Shown: in pieces, positions 8,223-16,596 of the stretch
How positions within the stretch are numbered: position 1 is the stretch's first letter
Layout of the letters: the number at the start of each line of letters is the position of its first letter
Origin: DASZQL01 sp964391865
GTDB lineage: Bacteria; Planctomycetota; Phycisphaerae; Phycisphaerales; UBA1924
Length of the DNA: 64,000 nt
Assembly: GCA_964391865.1 (NCBI GenBank)
Contig: CAYMNQ010000003.1
Span: forward strand, 124,001 to 188,000
Reading direction: 5' to 3'
Translations under genes and position numbers: made by a program
The notes under the pieces: generated by a model
Databases searched by the model: none
What the model saw: only the letters and a program-made list of their open reading frames with translations
Told to the model about the DNA's origin: nothing

Positions 8223-8242
8223 CCCCCCGCTCGCGCGGGGGG
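8223..8242. terminator. Hairpin between convergent genes
   Basis: CCCCCCGC (8223-8230), TCGC, GCGGGGGG (8235-8242) forms a perfect 8-bp stem between the convergent peptidase and oxidoreductase-like genes. It has no T-tract; a bidirectional terminator role is possible. Confidence 0.45.
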
Positions 8243-8277
8243 CTCCATCAACGCGCGTTCACTCCGTCACAGCGCGT

Positions 8278-9360
8278 TCATGCCAACCCCGAATCATGCA
8301 GCGCGTTCATCCGCAGCATGGTCGCGGGCGATTCCGCTTGCCCGGTGCGGGCGCTGAGCATGGCCGCCTCGCACATCGAGAGCATCGCGCCGAAGTCCAT
8401 CGGCGCGGGCCGCGGGACGCGCTCGTCGAGCACGCGATCGATCGCCTCGGCGAACACGTCAACCGCGCTCGCCAGCGGGTCGGGCTCCGCGCCGCGCGCG
8501 GCTTTCGGCACGGGCTTCGCGGGTGAGCGGTCGATCGTTCGTCCGCTCGGATCGATCACCTCGAAGCCGGATTCGTCAATGCGCAAGCAGCCCGATTCGC
8601 CCAGCAGAGTCACGCCGCGGAACCAGCGTCCCGCGCGGTCGGACAAGGAGATCGACGCGGCGCAGTGACCGGCGAAGCGGATGTTCGCCGTCAGGTCGCC
8701 CGCGAGGCGCGAGAGCGAGTCGGCGGGCGTCGCGTGCAGCCCCACGCTCGCGCCGGGGCTTACGATCGAGCAGTCGATCGACTCGGGCAAACCCAGCAGC
8801 GCATGCACGAGCAGCATCGCGTCGAACAGGCGCGCGCCGAGTGTGCCCTGCCCCGGGCCGGATCGTGCGGCGAACGACACGCTCCGCACCGGCCCGAAGT
8901 TCGACAGCACGTCCGACGCGGCGGCGAACAAACGCGCATCGCGCAGCAGCGGCACGAGGCGCACGAGGTCGCCCCACGCGGCGGCGTCGCGCGCCTCGCC
9001 CAGCGCCGTCGGCACCGGCTCGAATGAGACCACGCGGATCGACCGCTCGACGCACAGCCGGATCGCTTCGTGCGCGTCGAGCGCCCCGTCCGCGCCAGCG
9101 ACACCGCGGAACGATGCGCCGGGCAGCCGCCCCAGTATCACGACCCCGACATCCGCGGCGGCGAGCGCGTGCCTCAGATCGCGCACGATTTCCGCGCGCG
9201 GGAAGAACTCGCCCAGCTCAGATCCGCCCGAGCGCGACGGGTCCGCCGGCGCGACCATCGGCACGGTCAGCATGCACCGCTCCGCCACCGCTCGCGCGAG
9301 CGGGTACTGGTCCGGATGCATATAGACGAGCGCAACACGCTCTCGGTCACGCGGGGGCAT
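8278..9360 (-). CDS. Gfo/Idh/MocA-like oxidoreductase family protein (tentative)
   Basis: A 360-residue protein starting at ATG 9360 (MPPRDRERVALVYMHPDQYP). The frame is open further upstream, but that part is Arg-rich and made of repeats, so I exclude it. The N-terminal half looks like a nucleotide-binding alpha/beta domain, with strands VALVYM, ADVGVVILGRLPG and IRVVSFEPVP. The second half contains FGPVRSVSFAARSGPG, DAMLLVHALLGLPESI and GESGCLRIDES, reminiscent of the Gfo/Idh/MocA C-terminal beta-sheet domain. No clear GxGxxG dinucleotide motif is visible at the very N-terminus, so it may be non-catalytic or a related fold. Substrate is unknown. Confidence 0.5.
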   Translation of the reverse strand: MPPRDRERVALVYMHPDQYPLARAVAERCMLTVPMVAPADPSRSGGSELGEFFPRAEIVRDLRHALAAADVGVVILGRLPGASFRGVAGADGALDAHEAIRLCVERSIRVVSFEPVPTALGEARDAAAWGDLVRLVPLLRDARLFAAASDVLSNFGPVRSVSFAARSGPGQGTLGARLFDAMLLVHALLGLPESIDCSIVSPGASVGLHATPADSLSRLAGDLTANIRFAGHCAASISLSDRAGRWFRGVTLLGESGCLRIDESGFEVIDPSGRTIDRSPAKPVPKAARGAEPDPLASAVDVFAEAIDRVLDERVPRPAPMDFGAMLSMCEAAMLSARTGQAESPATMLRMNALHDSGLA

Positions 9361-9381
9361 TGGGGAATAGTACGGCGGAAC

Positions 9382-9499
9382 GTCGGAAGGGCGGAAGTCG
9401 GAAGTACCCGAGACATGTTGGCCGCAAGCCGGCGAGACTATCCGGTTGAGCGGTCGATCCGCACGAGTGTCCGAGCGCCAAGACTTCCGCCCTTCCGAC
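9382..9499. repeat. Inverted pair of GGAAG octamer arrays
   Basis: GTCGGAAGGGCGGAAGTC at 9382-9399 recurs as its exact reverse complement at 9482-9499, about 80 bases apart. Each arm sits in a slightly longer degenerate array of 8-nt units around GCGGAAGT. The pair lies between the oxidoreductase-like start and rnpB. The same unit recurs at 31113-31146, 47320-47408 and 54137-54165. Confidence 0.7.
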
Positions 9500-9525
9500 T
9501 TCGGCCCTCCCCGCCTATCCTTCCC

Positions 9526-9993
9526 CCGCGTTGACAGGTGGCCGCCGGGGCACGCGCGGGTGATGAACCCGCGCGGCGCGTCGGAGGAAAGTCCGAGCAC
9601 GACAGGACACGGTGGTGGGTAACGCCCACGCGCCCCTCGGCCGGGGCGACGGACAGTGCAACAGAAAGGACACCGCCGATGGCCGATCCTGCTCCTCAAT
9701 CTCAAATTTGAAATCTCAAATTTGAGATTGAGGAGCAGGACGGATCAGGCAAGGGTGAAATGGTGCGGTAAGAGCGCACCGCGCACTTGGCGACAAGTGC
9801 GGCAGGTAAACCCCGCCGCGTGCAAGATCACGCAGCTCTCGTCGCGGCAACGCGGACGCTCGGTTCGGGCGGAATGAGGGCGGGTGGATCGCTGGACCGG
9901 TTCGGCAACGGGCCGGCAAGAGAAATGGTCGCCACCCGCGCCCGGTTCACGCCGGGGAACGCGGGGACAGAACTCGGCTTATCGTCAACGCGG
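9526..9993 (+). ncRNA. rnpB: RNase P RNA, bacterial class A
   Basis: The catalytic RNA that matures tRNA 5' ends. Conserved blocks are present in order: GAGGAAAGTCCGAGC near the 5' end, ACCGCCGATGGCC, AGGCAAGGGTGAAA, GCGGTAAGAGCGCACCGCG, GGCAGGTAAACCC, and the 3' block ACAGAACTCGGCTTAT. Helix P1 is a perfect 10-bp pairing (CCGCGTTGAC at 9526-9535 with GTCAACGCGG at 9984-9993), which sets both ends. At P12, where E. coli has a short hairpin, this RNA carries a 24-bp perfect AT-rich stem (9688-9739). A strong terminator follows at 10002. Length is about 468 nt against roughly 380 in E. coli. Confidence 0.95.
9688..9739. repeat. 24-bp perfect hairpin inserted at P12 of RNase P RNA
   Basis: Arms 9688-9711 and 9716-9739 are perfect reverse complements around a 4-nt AATC loop. 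The inner part contains two tandem copies of AATCTCAAATTTGA, far more AT-rich than its surroundings. It replaces the tip of P12, a variable helix, so the catalytic core is probably undisturbed. Confidence 0.9.
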
Positions 9994-10001
9994 CCGACAA
10001 A

Positions 10002-10038
10002 CGCGGGCCCGGGCACTTGCCCGGGCCCGCGGCCTTTT
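10002..10038 (+). terminator. Intrinsic terminator of rnpB
   Basis: GCGGGCCCGGGCA (10003-10015) pairs perfectly with TGCCCGGGCCCGC (10018-10030), followed by GGCCTTTTG. It is one of the strongest hairpins in the window and lies 9 bases after the RNase P P1 helix. Confidence 0.88.
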
Positions 10039-10069
10039 GTGCAGCACGGCACAGGCGGAGCGTGGTCAA

Positions 10070-12061
10070 TCAATGCGGTTTCGCGGGCGGCGAATGCTCC
10101 GCCGGATCGTGATGCTCCGGCGCGGGGGCACCCTCCGCGTGAGGTTCCGCCGCGCCCGGTTCGCCCGGCGCGTGCGCATCGTGTCCGGCGCTCTCGTGAT
10201 GCACGCCCTCGGAGTGCCCAGAATGTTCGTTGTGCTTCAGTTCCACGGGTGCCGCCGGATCGCCGTGCGCTTCTTCGTGCGCCCCACCGTGACCGTGCGC
10301 GTCCTTCGAGTGCGGGGCATGCCCGTGCCCGTTCGCGTTCTCGGCGGTATCCGGCAGCTTGGGCAGGTCCGGCTCGGGGGGTAGGTTTGCCGCGCGGATG
10401 AATGCGAAGACGATGACGCATACGCCGTAGAACGCGGTGATCAGCCCGAAGTAGCCCACATAGTCGCGCACCGCGCCGGAGAAGGGCTTCAGCGGCAGGG
10501 CGAACACATTGCACAGAGCGCCGATCGTCCGCCCGATCGAGTTCCCTGTGCCCACGACATGCGCCTTCAGCAACGCATCTCCCGCGGCGGGCTTCGCCGC
10601 CGGCGCGGGCGCGAGTGTCGGCGAACGCAGCGCGGCGGCCGTGGCGGCGCCGGACTCCGTGATCGGCGGCGTGCCAACACCCGCGGCGGCCACCATCACC
10701 GGGATTGTCGGCGCCTGGTGCGGGATCACTGCGGCGGCGGCGGCACCCTTCGATCCCGCCGGCGGCTGAGCGGCGGCGGCCTGCGTGTCGAGCACCTTGT
10801 CCACCACGTCATCGACCGACTCAAAGCCCGATGCGGCGGCGACGGGCGCCGGCTCGGACCCCCCCGAAGCCGCAGCGGTCAGCTCGTTCGTCACCGCGTC
10901 GGACAGTTCATCCAGCGACAGGCCTTCGTCGCCGGCCGCCGGCGCCGCCTGCGCGGCGGCCTGCTCGAGCGCCGCTTCAAGCGCGGCGTACTCATCCTCA
11001 GGGTTGCTCGTTGAGTCGTTCGCGCCGAGGGCCAGTTCCGCGTCGAGCGCCGAGATTGACGTCGCCGACCCGACCACCGGCGCGGGGGCCGATGACTCGC
11101 CCGATTCGGAAGCGAATGACGAGCGAACGCCGATCGATTCCCCGTTCGCTGGCTCGCCCGAATCGCCGGGTGGCGGCGATGACTCGGGCGACGTGCCCGT
11201 GGGTTCCTCGGTGGCCGCCGCCGCGCTCGGCTCGACGGGCGCGGATTTCTCTTCCACGTCGGCGCTCGCGGCGGGTGAATCCGCTATCTGCGTCGGCACC
11301 GGTTCAACGCCGATCGAGTCAACTGGTAAAGGATCGGGCACCGAGCTCTCCGCCGATGCAGCACCGTTCAGGGCGGGTTCGGCGACCGGCGCGGTCTCTT
11401 CCGGGCCCAGTTGTGACGCGAGTTCCTGCGCGCGGTTCTCCGCCTCCGCGAGCGCGCGCGTTAACGCGGCGCTCAGGTCCCCATCTTCATTCGTGCCGAT
11501 CGCGGCGGCATCAGGCTTCGGCTCGGCGGCGGCCGTGGGGGGTTCCTCCGCCGGAGCTTCAGCATCCAGCGTCGCCACGGCGAGTTCAGTTTCTTCCAAC
11601 GCTGGCGCAGGCTCGCTCGCCGTCGCGGCGGACTCTTCAATCGCCGCCTCAGCGCTCGGCTCGGGCGACATCGGCTCACCCGCCGACGCCTGCTCGGTCG
11701 CGTCGCTCACCATCGTTTCGATGGCGCGCTCTTCGGCAGGCTCGGCGCGCTCCGCGATGGCTCGCGTGTCGAGCGTCGTCTCGGTGGTCGCGGTGCTCAC
11801 CTGGTTCAGCGCGCCGGCTTCACTCAGCGCTTCATCGATCGCCGCCGACGCCGGTTCAGTCGTCGCCTCAGGCTCACTCGCCGACTCCGGCTCCGGTTCC
11901 ATCAGCCGAGATCGCGACGCCGCGTCCTTCCGGCGCGCTTCGATTTCGTCCAGCGCCTTCGTCTCGCGCTCCAGCTCGACGAGCAGCCCGTCGATCTGCG
12001 TCTCGAGCTCGACCATCGGGTCGATCTCGGCGTCGGATTGTGGCTGCTGCACCTGCGCCAT
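10070..12061 (-). CDS. Ala/Glu-rich protein with one membrane segment and His-rich tail
   Basis: A 663-residue protein that I cannot assign to a family. Residues 1-45 form a charged, probably coiled-coil segment (VELETQIDGLLVELERETKALDE region). Residues about 50-500 are low-complexity Ala/Glu/Pro/Ser. One strongly hydrophobic segment (YFGLITAFYGVCVIVFAFI) near residues 535-555 is the only membrane span. The last 85 residues contain about 19 histidines in HGHAPH, HGHGGAHEEAH and similar clusters, suggesting metal binding. Acidic low complexity makes homology calls unsafe. It is divergently transcribed from rsmE. Translation of the whole frame is plausible because the composition is acidic, not the Arg-rich pattern of shadow frames here. 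Confidence 0.65.
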   Translation of the reverse strand: MAQVQQPQSDAEIDPMVELETQIDGLLVELERETKALDEIEARRKDAASRSRLMEPEPESASEPEATTEPASAAIDEALSEAGALNQVSTATTETTLDTRAIAERAEPAEERAIETMVSDATEQASAGEPMSPEPSAEAAIEESAATASEPAPALEETELAVATLDAEAPAEEPPTAAAEPKPDAAAIGTNEDGDLSAALTRALAEAENRAQELASQLGPEETAPVAEPALNGAASAESSVPDPLPVDSIGVEPVPTQIADSPAASADVEEKSAPVEPSAAAATEEPTGTSPESSPPPGDSGEPANGESIGVRSSFASESGESSAPAPVVGSATSISALDAELALGANDSTSNPEDEYAALEAALEQAAAQAAPAAGDEGLSLDELSDAVTNELTAAASGGSEPAPVAAASGFESVDDVVDKVLDTQAAAAQPPAGSKGAAAAAVIPHQAPTIPVMVAAAGVGTPPITESGAATAAALRSPTLAPAPAAKPAAGDALLKAHVVGTGNSIGRTIGALCNVFALPLKPFSGAVRDYVGYFGLITAFYGVCVIVFAFIRAANLPPEPDLPKLPDTAENANGHGHAPHSKDAHGHGGAHEEAHGDPAAPVELKHNEHSGHSEGVHHESAGHDAHAPGEPGAAEPHAEGAPAPEHHDPAEHSPPAKPH

Positions 12062-12267
12062 GGGTTCCGCCGAAAGGGCCGCACCGCCGACGCCCGCGAC
12101 CGCGGCGACGGCTCACCGTGAACACAACAACATCCGGCGCGAGCGCGCGCCGCCACCAGACCACATGATCGGGCTTTATCAGCCCCGACTCAAGCCCGGA
12201 GACACCCGAAGCGTCCGAAAACCGTACGCCCCGCCGCCCGCGCCGCGCGGGTACCTTGCTCCTCGGA

Positions 12268-13056
12268 ATGCACACCGTCTATCTGCCTGACGATGACCTC
12301 TTCGAGCCCCTGATCCGAGTGACGGGCGAGGAAGCCAAGCACGCCGCGCGCGTGAAGCGGCTCGAGGTGGGCGAGCGCGTGCTGGTGATGAACGGCCGGG
12401 GCACGGTCGTCCTCTCCGCCGTCGAGGAAGCGCGCCGGGAACTCGTGCTCCGCGCGATCGAGCGGCGGGACGAGCCGCGCGCCACGCCGCGAATCGAAGT
12501 GTGGAGCGCGACCCCGAAGGGCGACCGCCTCGGCACGCTGATCGAAGGTCTCGTTCAGGCTGGCGCCGCCGAGTGGGTCGCGCTCGATACCAAGCTGGGC
12601 GTCGTCGAGCCGGGCGAGGGCAAACTCGAGCGCGTGAAGCGCATCGCGCTCGAAGCCAGCAAGCAGGCGCAGCGCGCGTGGCTGATGGATGTCGGGCGCC
12701 GGGGGAACACGCGCGATGCGCTGTCTTCACCCCCTCTCCCTCAGGGAGAGGGCAGAGGAGAGGGGCCGCCGAGCGAGCCCTCCACAACCTCAAGCCCCAA
12801 GCCCCAAGCCCCAAGCCTCCTCCTCCTCGATTCCCGCGGCGATCCGCTCGCCTCCGCCGCCGAACGAATCCGCCGCGCCGCACTCGTGCGCCTCCTCGTC
12901 GGACCGGAGGGCGGCTGGACTGAGAACGAACTCAACGACGCCCGCCGATCCGGCGCGACGATCGCTTCCATCGGCCCGCACGTCATGCGCATCGAAACCG
13001 CGGCGGTGGTGGGGTGCGCGATGGTGGGGACGATGGGCGCAACCGTTGCGGAGTGA
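12268..13056 (+). CDS. rsmE: 16S rRNA m3U1498 methyltransferase RsmE with in-frame repeat insertion
   Basis: Methylates U1498 of 16S rRNA using SAM; SPOUT-fold enzyme of 262 residues. The ATG at 12268 matches the family N-terminus (MHTVYLP...HAARVKRLEVGE). SPOUT knot motifs are LVGPEGGWTENE and IGPHVMRIETAAVVG at the C-terminus. KGDRLGTLIEGLVQAGA and RVKRIALEASKQAQR are the usual central helices. Residues about 153-184 (SSPPLPQGEGRGEGPP and then SPKPQAPS) are not part of the family. They are encoded by a CCCTCTCCC palindrome (12732-12752) and a CCCCAAG heptamer array (12790-12818). The insertion sits between the central helices and the final strand-loop region; whether activity is retained is untested. 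Confidence 0.92.
   Translation: MHTVYLPDDDLFEPLIRVTGEEAKHAARVKRLEVGERVLVMNGRGTVVLSAVEEARRELVLRAIERRDEPRATPRIEVWSATPKGDRLGTLIEGLVQAGAAEWVALDTKLGVVEPGEGKLERVKRIALEASKQAQRAWLMDVGRRGNTRDALSSPPLPQGEGRGEGPPSEPSTTSSPKPQAPSLLLLDSRGDPLASAAERIRRAALVRLLVGPEGGWTENELNDARRSGATIASIGPHVMRIETAAVVGCAMVGTMGATVAE
12732..12818. repeat. Palindromic element plus heptamer array inside rsmE
   Basis: CCCTCTCCC (12732-12740), TCA, GGGAGAGGG (12744-12752) is a perfect stem followed by CAGAGGAGAGGGG. At 12790-12818 there are four tandem CCCCAAG-type heptamers. Both are in frame and keep the gene open. Confidence 0.8.
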
Positions 13057-13255
13057 TCCCGAAGCATGCCGAGACTCCGTGATCTCGGCCCGCAAGGGCC
13101 GAAGGGCTGTAGCCACGGGTAAAGCGAGTCTTCGAGCGCAACCCGTTGTGAACGAGAATCCTGCACGGCGCGTCCCGGAGGGCCGCCGGAATGATGGGCG
13201 AGCAATCGAGCAGCGTTCGCCGATCAACAAATCCAATCAACAACTCAACGAGGTC
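13057..13255. repeat. Intergenic spacer with small inverted repeats
   Basis: The spacer between convergent rsmE and the HEAT-repeat gene holds small palindromes: GGCCCGCAAGGGCC near 13087, and an ACGGGT...ACCCGT pair (about 13117 and 13140). No gene is visible. It resembles a composite dispersed repeat. Confidence 0.4.
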
Positions 13256-15094
13256 TCACGGCCGCTCGCGATTCGTCGGCGTTGCATCGGGATGATCGCG
13301 GTACCACTCGATGAGCCGGTGCGCATATGCCGCCGCGTTCACGACGTCCGGGTCGGGGTCATCGAAAAGCGGCACAAGGTCATCGAGCAGCGCGGCCGCG
13401 CCCTTGGGGTTTGCGCTCAGCGCCTCTGCCGCCGCGCGTCTGACTGCGGGCGATGCATCGCTCAGCCACGGGCGGAGCGCCGTGGGATCGAGTGCGCCGG
13501 TCGAGAGAGAACGCCGCAACGCCGCTGATATGTAATCTCTCCGGTAGCGGAGTGCCGGGTCGGTGAGTGCTTCATGGAGCGCCTTGAGCGCGCGAGCAAC
13601 TTCGCCGCCGGAGTTGAAGTACAACTCTGCCGCGAGCATTCGTGCGCGCGAACTGCTTTGCTCGCCAAGCAGCGTCTCAATGAACCCGAGAAGATGCGAG
13701 CATTCGGCGCCCGCTTCAGCAATCGCGATAAGGCGAGCCTCGTCTTCACTCGGAAGCCGCTCTGATGCATCGAGCGTCAGCCGTTCGACGACCTTGCACA
13801 GCGGCGGTTTCTCCCCGCCGATCGCGCGGTATGCGCGCCCGAATGCCCAGAGCGCGCCGATGCGGTCCCCCATGAGTCCGCGGAGGAGCTGCGGCTGGAA
13901 TCGACGCCCCGCGTTCCCGAGATCTCCCGCTGCGACCGCCGCGGCATCACTCAGCGGATCATCCGCGAACACACGGGCGATCACATCGACTGTTCCGTCG
14001 TCTGCCGGGAATGCGGAGATCACGCCGAGCAGATCCAGTCGAACGTCGTGGTCGGGCTCGTTGGCGAGTCTGAGCAGTCGATCCCGCGCCGAAACTTCAC
14101 CCCGCCGAACATGCGCCAGCGAGCGCACGGCAACACGCCGAACGAGCGGATCAGGATCGGCCAACCCCGCGTCGATCACCAACTCGAACTCGGGCGATCT
14201 CAATTGGGTCTGGGCGATTTTCTGCAACAGCTCTCGCACACCGGGCGCGTCGATGTTGATGCGCGGCCGCTGTGCCACCCATAGCCAGGTGTCATCAAAG
14301 AGCGGCATGAAGCCCTTGGCATTCGGGCCGTGCAGCAGCACGATGAGACTATCCAAGACGGCGACATCGGCGGCGCTCGCCTTGGAAACCAGATCAAACC
14401 AGCGCGGCAGATGTGGCTGGAGTTGTGGGCCGAGTTGCCGGAGCGTGGTCGCCGACCACGCTGCGATTGTGCGGTCGGGATCGTGCAGAAGCTCGAACAG
14501 CCGTTGGATCGTTCGATCATCAACTAACTTATCCCGCGTCAGCCACGCCCCCCAAGGCGTCGTGCGCGGCCCATCGTTCGCCATCCGTACAAGCCAAAAA
14601 CAAAAAACCAGATCGCGCTGAACTCGCGCCGTTTCGTTTGAATGATGAATCCCCCACTGGCATCGTTTCGACAACCACCGCGACTCCCACACGCGAAGCT
14701 CGCCGTTCCCCAGCCGCGAGTGCAGCTCATCCTCCCCAAACTGATCCAGCCACGGATACCCCGCGATCAGCCCCGCGTTCGGCATCGCGCTCCACGCGCC
14801 GTGGATCGCCGCGTTGATGCCGAAGCCCACCATCGGCCCGAGCGCAATGAGCACCGCGCCGACCACCGCCCAGCCCCAGCGCCGGCGCGTGCGGAACAAC
14901 TGCTTCTCTCTCTTCGCTTCGCAACCGCATTCCGGGCACTTCATCCCCGCCGTAGCGCTGAGGTCGTACCAGCAGCGCGGGCATCTCCTTCTCCCGCGGC
15001 TGCGGTCGCGGAACAGCGCCCACAGCGCGAGCGCCGCCCCCGCGAGCGACACCGCCCAGCCCAGCACCCACCAGATCATCGCCTCGGGCGCCAT
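13256..15094 (-). CDS. Membrane protein with zinc ribbon and HEAT-like repeats
   Basis: A 612-residue protein starting at ATG 15094 (MAPEAMIWWVLGW). A transmembrane helix covers residues 5-25, then a zinc ribbon CPRCWYDL...KCPECGCEAK (about 37-60), then a second hydrophobic helix (WGWAVVGAVLIALGPMVGF). The rest contains degenerate alpha-helical repeats with HEAT signatures: DPDRTIAAWSATTLRQLG, DPDPLVRRVAVRSLAHV, SDASPAVRRAAAEALSAN and DDPDPDVVNAAAYAHRLI. HEAT repeats usually mediate protein contacts, so it is likely a membrane-attached scaffold; the partner is unknown. The zinc ribbon is shared with the two paralogs at 22851 and 23555. Confidence 0.75.
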   Translation of the reverse strand: MAPEAMIWWVLGWAVSLAGAALALWALFRDRSRGRRRCPRCWYDLSATAGMKCPECGCEAKREKQLFRTRRRWGWAVVGAVLIALGPMVGFGINAAIHGAWSAMPNAGLIAGYPWLDQFGEDELHSRLGNGELRVWESRWLSKRCQWGIHHSNETARVQRDLVFCFWLVRMANDGPRTTPWGAWLTRDKLVDDRTIQRLFELLHDPDRTIAAWSATTLRQLGPQLQPHLPRWFDLVSKASAADVAVLDSLIVLLHGPNAKGFMPLFDDTWLWVAQRPRINIDAPGVRELLQKIAQTQLRSPEFELVIDAGLADPDPLVRRVAVRSLAHVRRGEVSARDRLLRLANEPDHDVRLDLLGVISAFPADDGTVDVIARVFADDPLSDAAAVAAGDLGNAGRRFQPQLLRGLMGDRIGALWAFGRAYRAIGGEKPPLCKVVERLTLDASERLPSEDEARLIAIAEAGAECSHLLGFIETLLGEQSSSRARMLAAELYFNSGGEVARALKALHEALTDPALRYRRDYISAALRRSLSTGALDPTALRPWLSDASPAVRRAAAEALSANPKGAAALLDDLVPLFDDPDPDVVNAAAYAHRLIEWYRDHPDATPTNRERP

Positions 15095-15200
15095 CGCGAA
15101 TCCCCTTCCGCCGCGCCGCTCGCTCGCCCCCCGGTACCGCAACTTCGCGCGACTCGGCGATCTACAATACACCCTCACGCCGCACCAACCGAGGGTCATC

Positions 15201-16472
15201 ATGCCGATTCACCGCCGAAACTCGTTTCTGCTCCGCGCCACATCACTCCTGCTGCTCGCCGGCGCGTGCTGCTCCGGGCTTCCGCTGACCCCGGCCGCGC
15301 TCGCCGCCACCGATGTCCCCGCCCCGCGCGCGAAGTCCGGCGCGAGCCTTGACAAGGAAACCGCGCAGAAGGGTCGCGAGATGATGAGCCGCGCCATCGC
15401 CTGGCTCCGCACGCAGCAAGACGAGAAAACCGGCGGCTGGGGCATCAACCCCGACCCAAGCGCCCCGCAGTTCCCCGCCATCACCGCGCTGGTCGTCAAC
15501 GGCATGCTGCTCGACCCGCGCGTCACGCGCGAGGACCCCGCCGTCGCGCGCGCGATCGCGTTCATCCTGAAAAACCAGCAGCCCGACGGCGGGATCTACG
15601 ACCGCCAGCTCGCCAGCTACAACACCTCGATCTGCATCTCCGCTCTTTCGCGCGTCGGCACTGATGACGCGCAGGCGGCGGTCGAGAAGGCTGTGAAGTT
15701 CCTCCGCACGCTGCAGTGGGGCGATGAAGCCCGCGACGGCAACCCCGAGGTCGGCAACGTCGGGCCAGCGCACGCCTTCTTCGGCGGCGTGGGCTACGGT
15801 CGCAGCGGGCGCCCCGACAACTCCAACCTCCACTTCTTCATGCAGGCGCTCGAAGACGCGGGCGTTGATTGCAAGGACCCCGCCGTCTCTCGCGCCATGG
15901 TCTTCCTCTCGCGCACGCAGATGATGGACGACGTGAACGACATGCCCTACGCCGACGGCTCGAAGCAGGGCGGCTTCATCTACGCGACGAGTCTCGACAA
16001 AGACAACGTCGGCAGCGGCGAGAGCAAGGGCGGCGAGATCGAGGAAACCCTCGACGACGGCACGAAAGTCAGCCGCCTCCGCGCCTACGGCTCGATGACC
16101 TACGCCGGCTTCAAGAGCTACATCTACGCCCAGCTCCAGCGCGACGACACCCGCGTCACCAGCGCACTCGGCTGGATCAAACGGAACTACACACTCGAAG
16201 AAAATCCCGGTGCCGGCAGCGACGGGCAGTACTACTACTACCTCACCTTCGCCCGCGCCCTCGACGCGTGGGGCGAGCCGACGATCCAAACCCTCATGCC
16301 CGACGGCTCGGCCGGCGATGAACGCCTATGGGCGAAGGACCTCGTCAACAAGCTCGCGGAACTCCAGAACGCCGACGGCAGCTTCAAGAGCGTCGACGAC
16401 CGCTGGATGGAGAACAACCCGGTGCTGATCACCGCGTACAGCCTCATCGCGCTGGGTCATGCAGTGGATTGA
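15201..16472 (+). CDS. Secreted terpenoid-cyclase-fold (prenyltransferase/squalene oxidase repeat) protein
   Basis: A 423-residue exported protein; GAGGG precedes ATG 15201 and the signal peptide reads RATSLLLLAGACCSGLPLTP. The body consists of alpha/alpha-barrel repeats like those of squalene-hopene cyclase and prenyltransferases: AIAWLRTQQDEKTGGWGI, AIAFILKNQQPDGGIYD, AVKFLRTLQWG, ALGWIKRNYTLEENPG and LAELQNADGSF. The catalytic DXDD motif of triterpene cyclases is not seen, so enzymatic cyclase activity is unlikely. Similar secreted planctomycete proteins have no established function. The longer upstream frame (from 14814) is antisense to another gene and lacks a signal peptide, so I reject it. 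Confidence 0.8.
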   Translation: MPIHRRNSFLLRATSLLLLAGACCSGLPLTPAALAATDVPAPRAKSGASLDKETAQKGREMMSRAIAWLRTQQDEKTGGWGINPDPSAPQFPAITALVVNGMLLDPRVTREDPAVARAIAFILKNQQPDGGIYDRQLASYNTSICISALSRVGTDDAQAAVEKAVKFLRTLQWGDEARDGNPEVGNVGPAHAFFGGVGYGRSGRPDNSNLHFFMQALEDAGVDCKDPAVSRAMVFLSRTQMMDDVNDMPYADGSKQGGFIYATSLDKDNVGSGESKGGEIEETLDDGTKVSRLRAYGSMTYAGFKSYIYAQLQRDDTRVTSALGWIKRNYTLEENPGAGSDGQYYYYLTFARALDAWGEPTIQTLMPDGSAGDERLWAKDLVNKLAELQNADGSFKSVDDRWMENNPVLITAYSLIALGHAVD

Positions 16473-16596
16473 CGTTCGTTCACAAGGGCCTAGGGCGCCC
16501 GCCGGGACATGAGAAGCCGAGCATGCGCCGAGTTCGGCCCCGAGCACCGAGCAGGGCCCGGTCGGTACTCGGCGCCGCGGCAATCCCCGTGACCGC

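Noticed and set aside
14814..15200. N-terminal extension of the terpenoid-cyclase-fold protein
   Set aside because: It lies antisense to the HEAT-repeat gene, lacks a signal peptide and precedes a good ribosome site and signal peptide at 15201.
15201..16472. Squalene-hopene cyclase
   Set aside because: The DXDD catalytic motif is missing, the protein is exported and shorter than cyclases; only the repeat fold matches.
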